Shown one piece after another: positions 51,101 through 63,100 of a DNA stretch of 64,000 nt; the first letter of the stretch is position 1; each line of letters opens with the position of its first letter. The stretch comes from Phalacrocorax aristotelis. Lineage: Eukaryota; Chordata; Aves; Suliformes; Phalacrocoracidae. Both the position numbers and the translations under genes were made by a program. The stretch is from assembly GCF_949628215.1 (NCBI RefSeq), contig NC_134280.1, forward strand, positions 11,791,795 through 11,855,794. The letters run 5' to 3'. Under the pieces are notes generated by a model. The model searched no databases, was not told the DNA's origin, and saw nothing but the letters and a program-made list of their open reading frames with translations.

Positions 51101-54100
51101 CAGCCTTTGTCCCACCTCATGTCCTCAGCTTGTAGCGCATGGTGACGTTGAACAGGAGGTTCCTGGGGATACGCCTTGCTCTGACTAAGCGGCACATACT
51201 GCGCAGATACAATGGTAACCTGGCTTCAGCATGGTCTTGAGAGGGGATTAGGTTTAAAACCTGTTAGTAGAATGGAAAGCACCAGGCGATACAGCCCTGC
51301 AAACTCTAGCATTTTTAAAGGATCTTGCACAAAAGTACCACTAAAGGCATGACATTGACAAGAGGGACTTGAGACCTGAGCACAAATTTGACTGATATAT
51401 GCAGGGCAACTGCTCAGGGACCCACCACCTTCTTAAGCAAGGAGCCAGAATGACCTGTGGTCTTTAATGCAAGATGGGGCCGCAGCGGCTTCTCAGAGTG
51501 GGCTCCAGGGCCACACGGCAGTTCAGATCAGGCTTGCCTGGCCCTTCTTCCATCCTTCTCCTTCCCAGCAGGCAGACCTGGCATGCAGGACTGAGACGTC
51601 TGTACTGCAGCACTGAGGTGGTCTCTTGTCAAAGACCAGCTGTAAATTATGAGGACTTTCCCACATACTCTGTGGATACCACTTGACCCAGTACTTAATG
51701 ACAGGCAGACTGGGCTCTAGTTTTCTCCCTGGGTTCCTTATTAAAAGAAGTTGCTGAATGTTTTTCTTGTAGAGGGAACAAAGAGACAAAGACTCTAAAT
51801 CCCATTTAGTGTCACAGTTTGGGAAACAGAGCAAAGACCATGTACATACCATTTAGGAAATCTCTTTGTGTGTCCAGGACCTGGTTGATGTCCTGTACCC
51901 AAGCTTGTTGAATTTCTGGATTAGCTGCCTGTAAAATGACTCTCTCTGACATTTCCCGGCTCATTAGAGCAAACTTGCAGGGATCGTTGTCCACGTTTTC
52001 TTCAATGATAAGGTAGTTCATCTGAAAGAAGTCAAGGTAAGCATGTGTTACATGGAGCATGAGTTAACATTACTCAAGAATCAGAATGAAATTGTGAAAA
52101 GTTCCTGAAAATAATTGAGTCCAATAACAGACTGTCAGATCATAATCAGAACTCGCCTCGTCTAGATGTAGGCAGATAAATCTTAAACTTGAATATGATG
52201 CTTTATAAAGCTCTGACAGATGTATCAGGCATCCACCTGCCTTGTCTTGAATTACAACTTCTATTTTTAGGTAACATAGACATGACTGATGTGCTAAAAA
52301 TTTACTGTAACCTGTAAATAAGAGACAAAATGTTCCTATTAAGATGTTAATAAAGTCTATCATTCCTCCAATTTAAATAAGTGTTTACATTTCTTATTCT
52401 CCACAGGACAGAAAGACTCAGTCATCAGAGTATATTAAAAATGGAATGGACCATGCACAGCGATATACCCTCAAAAAAGAGCAATTCTCCCCTGACGCTC
52501 CAACAGACCTTCTTATTTCTAGCAGATTACACCATCATCTGTGTGCAATCACTTCATCACTTAACTGTAGTCACAGATACTCTTTCTAGAAATTTAATGG
52601 ATGGCACTTTCAGCTGCTGTCCTACCCTTGTGAGGCTTCTATTTAAGCGTACCCATAACTTTAACTTTTCCTGAGCTACTTATATCTATGATAGTAAACA
52701 AGAATAGTTCGGCATAGCCTTTCAAAGAAAATGAGAGAGAGTCCTCATGTCAAAAGTAGACAGCTCCAAAGACTAAGGCAATAACATCTCTCTAGAAGTC
52801 TACCTCCAATTGCTCTGAGTATCTGTCAAGATATGGAGAGATCCACTCTACATCTGAATGCTGTCCAGCATTCAAACTGCAAGACGGAAGGAGCGTCTTC
52901 CTTTTCTCTTGGGGGTCTCTGTGAAGTTAGAGGGACAGGAAGAAACTCCTCTGGCATGGGGACAAGGAAAGGGACAGACAGTGAGCCTGGACAGTGCTCT
53001 TCCTCTTGTTCTGAGCTCTTGCTCTTCTGGTTGATAGCCAAAGCAAGCAAAGTCAATCCTGGTATGACTCCAGGAAAAAGACTTGTAGGTCAGAGTCCCT
53101 AACTCCTATTTGTGTCTCAGGCAGATGCATTTGCCAAGGCTGCCCACTTAGGTATTCTGAGAGTCTGAAAGGTATCAAACCGAGAAGTATCCAAGGCGGC
53201 ACATGCAATTTCTGATTCCTAACAACCTCACTGCATAAAGAAGAGTTCTTCACTAATGCAGGACACCACCATGAAGCTTCTATCACAGTTTGAATGTGAC
53301 AGACCTTGGAGAACAATATTTGGGAGCCTCATCTCCCTGACAGACCAGAACAGCTACATTTGAAGTCAGTTGCCCTTCTTACTCTAATGGAGAGACTCTA
53401 GTGCTCACCAACGGCTGTGACAGAGGAAAGCAATGGGATCTCCAGTGCTGGCTAGGCCCTTCTGCTCTGTGGCAGGATGCGACCAGCAGGGAAACAGCCT
53501 ACATCTCTCAGGGAGTGTCTCCCAGAGAACTGGACAACCATGACTGCAGATGGTATCAAAGCTAGCCAAAGACGGCTTGTCAGTCCTGATAACTGCTGTG
53601 AAGATGGGTTCAACCTGCCCAGCAGGAACCTGTCAGCACTCAAACCAAGGTCAAAGAAACTTGATCCTAGCTGACAGTATAAAGCCTCCTTAAACACTGG
53701 CTCATGAACTCAGACCAGATGCAATTTCTGGATGCCCACTTTTAGGGCAGGGTTATGAAAGACAGGTGACGAGGCAGCCTGTTTATGTGACACCTTTGGA
53801 CAAAGTGACTCTCTCCAGGGAATAACCCAGCTCAGGTTGAGGTTCCAATACAAGGTAAGGATACCCGTGGCACAGAGAGGTGGGCAATGGTCCTGCTAAA
53901 GGGAATGGTAGGAAGAGTAGGAGTAGGGAAGCAGGAGTAGGAGTAGGGAAGGAGTAGGGTAGGAATAGCAGGAGTAGGGAAGTGATCGTGCCCCTGTACT
54001 TGGCACTGGTGAGGCCACACCTTGAATATGTGTTCAGTTTTGGGTCCTTCACTACAGGAGGGATATCGAGGTGCTGGAGCATGTCCAAAGAAGGGCAATG

Positions 54101-57100
54101 AAGCTGGTGAAGGGTCTGGAGAATAAGTCTTACATGAAGCAGCAGAGGGAACTGGAGTTGTTTAGCCTGGAGAAGAGGAGGCTGAGGGGAGACCTTACCA
54201 CTCTCTACAACTACCTGAAAGGAGGCTGTAGGAGGTGGGAGAAGAGACCAACACCCAAGTAACAAGTAACTGGACAAGAGGAAATGGCTTCAAGCTGTGT
54301 CAGGGAAGGTTTAGATTGGATATTATGAAAAATTTCTTCACTGAAAGAGTGGTCAGGCACTGATGCAGGCTGCCCAGAGAGGTGGTGGAGTCACCATCCC
54401 TGGATGTATTTAAAAGACATGTAGACATGGCACTTCAGGACATGGTTTAGGAGACATGGTAGTGTTGGGTTGATGGTTGGACTTGATGATCCTAGAGGTC
54501 TTTTCCAACCTTAATGATTCTATGGTCCTGCTGTGCTGCAGGCCACAGCTTATCTCGGTGGGAAAGCATGAGAGAAATGCGAAAGCAGCCAGAAGCTGAA
54601 GCAGGGGCTGGGAGGCAGGATGTGAGAGCTGCTGGCACACACACTCCACACTGTGGTGGGGGAGACGCATGTGGAGCCACGGAGGATCCCACACTTCCTC
54701 TAGGCACTCAACAGGAGAATGAGCTCTTCACCAAATGAAAGAAAAGAGGGACTGGAAAATTATCACACAAAAAGTTTAAACTCAGGCAGTGGAAAGAGCA
54801 TTACTTTCATAGGCTAACTAGAAAAGCAACTCATACCCTTGAGGCAAGCTAATTTTATTGACATTAGGAGAGATTTATTTTTATCTCTCTATCTACAATA
54901 TACAATTCAGGAATTGTTTCCTGCAGATAAAAGCCTCATTGTTATACACATAATAAACTGAACTAAAAATTATACATGTTATTCCCATCTCCAACTTTAA
55001 TAATATTTAAATCAGCATGAAGATAAAATCAAAGCTTATTATCTAAATCAAGATTTTTTTTTATCAGTACACTTTAGGTTTTTCCTTTATAGCTTATTGT
55101 TCGGTTGGAAACTATGAAATACACTGACTTGCAAATGGATATAGGCTTTTCAGTAAATGCTGCAGTTTCTGTCAGCAAGAAGATGCCTTCATTTCAGTAA
55201 ATATGCTGTTTATCATAGATTTGTTTAGTTGTATATGGTTAATATGCATTATTTCACCTGATATTGTTCTATTTAATATTAATGTACCATTTAAAATTTA
55301 GAGCAAACACAATGCATTCTCCCACATTTCTTTGAAACCAGTATGTTTGAATAGGAAATCAATCCCAGACTGGTTTCTCAGCTTGAACGATCAAGAGATT
55401 CAAATGAACCAGTGACTTTGCTCTTTCTGCAGACACAGTAAAGGCTGTTCTACCAGGAGAAGCATAGCATTCATTCACCTTCACTTACCATTCCAGAGGT
55501 TAACTTTGCATTTGCTAAACAAGCATAAAACTCCATAAACAAGCAAATATACCAATAAACAAATAAGTATTTTCCCTGGTTACTTTCAGTTTTCACTTTT
55601 AGTCCCAGCCCCATAATTTGGAAAGATTATTTAAAACCAAAATTAATTTCTTAAAACTTTCTTTATAGTTTAGCTGGTTTTATAATTCCTCATAGCTGCA
55701 CTTTTAGAACTGTGTGTTGTTTTGTCTGTTTTTGAAATAGTTCAATATTCTTGCAACATTTGTACTAAGAGCCCTCCCCCCATTAGTGAGAGTATTTCCG
55801 GTAATTTCACATAGCGACTTAATATTGATCTACAGTTTGGCCTAAGATGATTGTTTTGGATACTACACCTTCCCCTACCTTTTATGATTATGCTTAAAAG
55901 CAACTATTGCATACTTCCTTTGACTACTGCAGGCTTTGTAGCAGTATTTGCTAACTCAGAGCTATGAATGACAGAGGACCTGCCCTGGCTGTGGTGCTTG
56001 TAAAAATAACCCAGTAAATTTAGACACCCAGTGGTTTATTTAGAGACGGTCTTAAACGGTTTCTGATCCACTGCAAATGCAAATATTTTCTGCAAATTGT
56101 TGGCCACCTATGACAGGATGGACCGGTCTCACAGTACAGAAAATTGGTAAGATTTCCTTATGTGACCATCAAACAGTATATGCCTCTCCCCCTCTATTTC
56201 TTACCTTTATGCTTTTCTTGAACATGTAGCCTGGTGTTAAAGATCCTTTTCTAAGTAGTTCACTGAAGATAACTATTTGCTCAAAGAGAAACACCCTACG
56301 CTCCTTTGGTCGAGACTGAACTCCAGAATCCTGCTCTGTCACGTAGAAGGTGTCCTGCTGCAGCAGCTTGCCTTGAGCTGTCAGCTTGCCCTGAGAAGCA
56401 GACAAGGCACCAACATTACAAACCCCGACCTACCATGATCCCACAAGACAATCTGCTATGTTTCGTGCAGTCCAAGTTTTCCAAGCAGCACTGAATTCAT
56501 GTGAGACATATCAGCCCTAGGTTATCAAAGCAGCAATCTTGTAAATCAAGAGCTCAATTTAAGGAAAATAACATAGGTTTTCTCTGCTTTTATTGCACTG
56601 ATTGTGCATATAAAACCAAAAGCAAGAGGTCTCAAGTAGACTGTTTTGTATATTTAATTTCAAACACTGCTCCCATTATGTAGTTTGTTACCGTAGTGCC
56701 TCGGATTCCCTCTAGTCATGAGCTTTCCATCATGCCCTAAGCAAGTAGTCAATGACACAACACCCCTGAAGGTGCAAAAAACCAGGGCCTACCTGCTTGC
56801 AGGAATGCTACAATGCACAAGATGGTAAGACAAACTTGACTTCATTTTGGAGATAGGACATCTCACCAGGAGTGCCAAAGTCTACATTGGCTTAGTTACA
56901 AACCACAAGCTGTAACCTGTGGGGTTATAACTCACAAGTCCCCTCCTGGATGTTGCCAAACTCAGAGGAAGCTGTTAACATATTAATGCTAGGTGACCTT
57001 ACTTACTGGCAGAGCAGTCTGGTTCACCACTTATTTTGCTCTGGCAATAGATATTACAAGTCTAATTCAAGCTTACAGAAGCTTTTACAGACCTCACATT

Positions 57101-60100
57101 TTGAAGAGACAATAGATAGATTGTCACAAGTTTAGAGTAACAGGTGTATCAACCCCACCTTTGAAACCTCACCAAACCATGCAGCTCAGTGCTGGAGAAG
57201 AACAAGCACTAGATAAACAGCCTCGAGTAGGGCAGATTGTATAGACAATCATAGAAAGATAAAACACTTTTCCTTGCCTGGTTGTTATTATAAGCAGGAT
57301 GCAAATGCATACCTCAAAGCCTTGGAGGCGACCCAGGTTCATCATATCATTGCAACGTTTTGGTACAAGGCACATTAATTCAACTGCTTTCTGTTAAGGA
57401 AAAAAGATATTGTATTGTTACCAGAGAATCAGAAGGTTCCTAAAAGGAAAGTGTCAAATAATGAACTTCAGTAGCGTGATCACTGCTAGCAGTTATTCAC
57501 GGTGAGACCCTCATGCACCGAAGATGTATGTTAATGTCTAAAAGAGGATGGTGCACCTACAACACAGGACTGCACCTTCATCTTTTACTTATGACTTAGG
57601 CTAAGGGAAATACCACATTTAGAATACCAGCGGGATCTTCAACTATTGTCAAAGGAATACTGGGGTTTTCATTCACCCCTATAAAGTACCATCAGATAAC
57701 ATACCACTATTGTCCAGGACATGAAAACGTACCTCTATATCAGAGCACTCAAGACCAGCTTTTTCACTGTACCTCAGGAAGTCCTGGAGAAAGCAGAAAG
57801 GTTTGCATTAAGGCACTCCAGAAAGAGAAAACAAAAGATGCCACTTTGAAAAAGAAAAAGCATATTCAGCATGTGATTTTCTGAGAAGTAACTTGCTAAT
57901 ATTAATAAATTCATCTTCAGAGGTTGCTGAATGTTATAACCACTTTACAGATATGGAAAAGGGGTGTGGATGGTTGCTGAAAACATTGCAGAGAAAAGAC
58001 AAAGCTGGGATTAGCCCATGGGAATGCTTACTTGGTCCCTGTCTTAAGCCACAAGACCACACACACTTGAAGATTTTTCTTTTCCTTTTGGCATTTCAGG
58101 GAACACAGTCTTTGCTTAGTCTTAGTCTCTTTGCTAGCATGCAATTACAAAACTGTGGGCTGATGGCATCCTGCTTGAGACTAGTTCAAAAAAGAGAATA
58201 AACCAGCTCAGAGCCCTGGTACTGCTGGAGATTACAGGGTAGGGTTCAGACACACCTAATTTTAGGTATCAGCTTGAGACCCCTAGGGATGAATTTTCAG
58301 AAATGCTGAGTAATTTGCATTGTGGATAAAGTCAGCAGAAGCCGGAGTGGTCAGACACCTTGGGAAAAAAATTGCAGTGGGCTCCCCAGATTTAAAGACA
58401 TCAGAATATTCTGGGCATAAGTTTCTTAAGCTAATTTGAAGAGAGATATTCAGAAATGGAGGCTACAGCATTTATTAGAAGCATGCCATTCAGCACCAAA
58501 GGCAGGCTTTATTAACACACCTCACAGAATCACAGAATGGTTTGGGTTGGAAGGGACCTTAAAGATCATCTAGCTCCAAACACCCTGCCATGGACAGGGA
58601 CATTTGTGCATCTTCATTGCACTTCAAAAAAATTTAATGAAAGTTTGCCCTGAAACTTCAGAGGAAGAAAATTCCTATCTGAAGTTTACTCTTCTAGAAA
58701 AGAAATCCAACTAAAAAAAAAGTCTTTTCACTAACCTAAACTGCAAACTACTCCCACAGATGTGGCCCTTTTGCTCTCTGGACATTTTCTATGGGACTCT
58801 TATTGTACGCCCATGTTTAAGCAGACTCCTCTTTCCTCTTAATTAAGAGGAAGCTATTCCTCAGTTAAAACTAAGGCTGATTTAAAATAACAGCATCTAA
58901 TGCAAAATGCAGAATATAGTTTAGTCCAAACTGTGTCTTTCCACTCACCTTGAGAAGAAGCTGATATTTAGTTATTCTTTGAATGGGTTTGATCAGAAAG
59001 TCACTGATGGTTAGCCGTTGGCTTATTTCCTGTTGAACCTCCTAAAAATTGAGGATTAAAAACAATTGCAAACAATCACAGAGTAAGACAGAGAACATGA
59101 TAAAATGTCTCAGCAGAGACTTATTTCCACAGAAAGTTGGTCTGTTCTTAATCTTTTGTTTACAAGAGGGAATTTTAGAGGATATAAAAATCTGGCATAT
59201 CCTATTTAGGCAAGGACTGGGTAAAAGTCATCACTGAGCTGGAAGGCGTTGGAAAGCACAGGAACGCTTCTCCCTTTGAGCTGACTGAGCAGGGCTGCAA
59301 GGTCTGGAGACGACTCTTTCCACTGCAGAGGGGATTAGCTCACAAACAAGTCCTGCAGAGCATGCCTCATGCCCTTGGGTGAAATGAAACATCTTTCCCT
59401 TGTTAAACAAGCTTCTTTAACATTAATATCTAAATGTGCCTAGTCCCAAAATTTTCTTGAAACAGACAAACTTATTGGGAATTTATGAGAGGCACCACCC
59501 AGCTCCAATAACTCTCGCCTCCCTCCATATTTGTAGACTACAGATTAAAAAGTCTTGTTTTATTTTGGACAGAAATCAATGCAGTTGTGGCACTCTGAGG
59601 GCCACAAACAGTTAGTACAGGATTAAATATTTATTAGAAATTAGCAACATGAGAATTTGGAATAAATAATAACTTTTTTTTCCCATAGCAGAGACTTTAG
59701 CAGCATGTGCAGTATCCAAATCTTCTAGAGTTTGTTTTAGCTAAACCCCACAGATCACAGGATAGTCTACTTAACTAGGACTCACAGTTTTAAGTAGTAG
59801 TAATGTATAATAAGCCATGCTTACCTCAAAGTATGTCTCATACTCAGCTACTATATATTCAGATCGTGGCTTGTTTTGGCAATATACCACGTACATGTGT
59901 AATCGCCGCTCCTGTGAAAGCGAGAGGCACAGCAGCCGGGTGAGATATCAGCTACCATTCTGTTCTGCTATTAAAACCTGGCAGAAAGTTGTGATGATGT
60001 TCTGATTGGTCTTCCTTATTTTTTGATTAATCAAAGATTTAGTTTGCTGAAGTAGGAAAGTAAATTGACAACTGGTTCTGTTCTCCACTTCTGAACCATA

Positions 60101-63100
60101 GGCAAGGGGAGGTTTCCATAGGGGTAGCCAGTTAGAGATGTTGTCCCCACACTGGTAGGTCTGAAATTTGCTATAGAGATCTGCTCTGGCTAATATCACT
60201 CAAACATGTCAATCATAACAGTTGGCAAGTACCTGCCATAAATGTATTTTGGCAGAAGTCCTTGGCCACATCAATTTTGCCCCCCAAAATAAGAAGTCTG
60301 CAAGAAGGCAATGATTAATGCTTTAACTCAATCCAGCTGCTCACTGAAGATGCATAACTATAAGGCTACTTTATGTTTAAATTAAGTTTAGACATGTAAA
60401 AGTATCAAGTCGACACAAACAGATGTTTCCAGAAAGTACTCATCACACCCTAAATGACAGTTATACTAGAGATAGGTAACAAAATAAAACTTACATGCTT
60501 AATAAAAAGCTGTGCTAAACGGTCAGGTTCTTGAAGACATTTTTCCAGTTCAGCCAGGAAAAAGCTGAAAGAAAGAATATCAACATTTCAGAACACTTCT
60601 TTAGGTCATCCCAGCAGCAAACCAGTTGTCCTTCAGATATATCGGTGCAATTTTAGCTATAGTATTCAATAACAAATGAAAAGGTAAGCTTGGCTTCAGC
60701 CCTTAATGGTGGGATTTAGAAAACATTTCATGAGAGCTGTGAAATACGAAGTCCTTGTCTTGCAAACTATCTGCTCTTCTTTACTGTTACAGTGGTTTCA
60801 ATTTTTAAAAAGTGCCAACTACTATCCAATTGCAAGAGTTGCTTTCCTTCACTGAGAAATCCCAAAGTAAAACTTTCCCATATACCAAAAGACCTGTGAA
60901 AACTCAACTGTAGCTTTACCATGAGTGCTCAGTTGCATGAGCAGATTTGGACTACTGGTCAACGTGAAAGAGATGCACAAGTTTCCACTAGAATAAACAA
61001 ATCAACACGTGTTTGCTGGTAGTCTTTCGGTATGTTCTATTTTTCACTGTTTTTCAGTATATTACTTCTAGTAATATCCTGTAATTCGTAATAGTAATTA
61101 ATAAACACCATCTCTATCTTGGCCTGCAGCTTTGGGGAGGTCATTCATTCTAGCTTGAATGCCCTTACCAGGAATACACTGGGATACTTAAAAGTGAGGT
61201 AAAAATGGCCAAACTAAACTTTAGAAATTCTGGTAGGTTTTTCTAACTGTTAGGCAAATCGTGACAATCTCCCTTTCCATGGTCTTCCTCTTTCTCACTG
61301 CAGGATTTCTGTTTCAAATGCCTCCATGGATTTGCTACAGTAGCCAGATTTGGTGAGAGGACATGCCTGCAATGGTCTGGTTCCAAGAAATCCCAGAACC
61401 CCTCAGAAAGATGCACGTTGGACATCTGTTCCAACTACTGCTACCATCAGATACAGCTGCTTCCATAAATGCTAAATTCATCTGCATTTAAATAGATTTC
61501 TTGACCCAGATATGCAGAACTAAAAATAGGGAATCCCTCCCTATATGATACAGGAAACTCCTATCATCACACTTAATGAGTGGCACTGGTAAAAACTCTC
61601 TGTTGCTGGTATCAGCTTAATATATGGTTAAGCTTTTTCTGACATTTTTTGTTTTGTGCTCACAAGGGCATCTGTCAGAACATAAGGACAGGCCTGGGCC
61701 ATGAGATAAGCACCTGTGGGACACATTATGGGAAGGACACCATGTTTTCTGGGTAAGGGAAATGTCCAGAGCTGAAGGAAGTTTAAGAAGGATGTGGAAC
61801 TCCTTGAGCAAGTCCAGCAGAGAGCTATGAAGATGATCAGGGGACTGGAGCATCTGCCTTATGAGGAAAGGCTGAGAGACTTGGGTTTGTTCAGCCTGGG
61901 GAAGAGAAGACTGAGGGGGAGATTTCATAAATACCTATAAATATCTAAAGGGTGGGTGTCAGGATGATGGGACTAGGCTCTTTTCATTAGTGCCCAATGA
62001 CAGGACAAGGGGCAATGGGCACAAGTTGGAACACAGGAAGTTCCACCTCAATACGAGAAAAAACTTCTTTCCTGTGCGGGTGCCAGAGCAGTGGCACAGG
62101 CTGCCCAGGGAGGCTGTGGAGTCCCTTCCCTGGAGACATTCAAAGCGTGCCTGGACGCATTCCTGTGCCCCCTGCTCTGGGTGTGCCTGCTCAAGCAGCG
62201 GGGTTGGACAAGGTGATCTCCAGAGGTCCCTTCCAACCCCTACCATTCTGTGATTCCGTGAAGATCCAAGCCCAGTGTCTATTGCTCAAGTCTGCACATG
62301 CATGCTCAATTCTAGTTACCTGGAGCTGTAGAGTATTTCTGAGTGGCAAAGTTGAAATCATGACCATATTGTCCATAAGCAAGACAGTGCTGTTCATAAA
62401 AGTTACAGCGGAAATGACCCAGGGTTTGAAACAAGCCTTGTGTTTCCAGCAGCTTTTCAAAACTTACTTGTGTGAGTAAGATTTTCAAGGAACAGAGTTC
62501 CTAACTCAGAGTCAAAAGTGTCAACTAGGCCAAAGCATGTCAGAGCTTTCACATGAGAAGGATCTTGAAGGTATTTGCATTTTATCACCCTACTAGCCAA
62601 ATACTACTGGTACGGTCAGCCTTCGTGATCCTATCAGCTGCATGTGAAGGTGTTCATGTTGCTGAGAACCACAAGACATAGGAAGGAATGCATGACGTTC
62701 CAGCATTGCTACTGCTCATCAGTGGCATGAACTGAGCCTACAGCTGTGACCCAAGAAACACAATTATGGCAGCCTCAGGAGCTTTTCTGAGGATCCAGCA
62801 AGTACCCTACAAGCAGCAGCTCTGGGACTCCTTATGAGCAGCTCAGGAGCTGTGGATGGACCACATGGGAGTGACATCTCCCATTGAGCCTCTTGTTGTG
62901 GCACCCCAGCAAGGAGTGGCATAGCTGTTGGCAGCACAGCACTCAACACAGAGCAGACTCTCTTGTGTGCAACATTTCTGTCATGCTGACCAGCACGCCT
63001 GGCAGGGTGTTTGAGCCAGCATAAAGCTGTATCTGTGATCAGAGACAGCATGACAAACACCCTCTCATGAAACCAGGCAGTGCAAAGCTATAACCCACCA

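Noticed and set aside
53783-54277. 164-codon minus frame rich in Leu, Pro and Ser
   Set aside because: It is the reverse strand of the purine tandem repeat plus a CR1 element.
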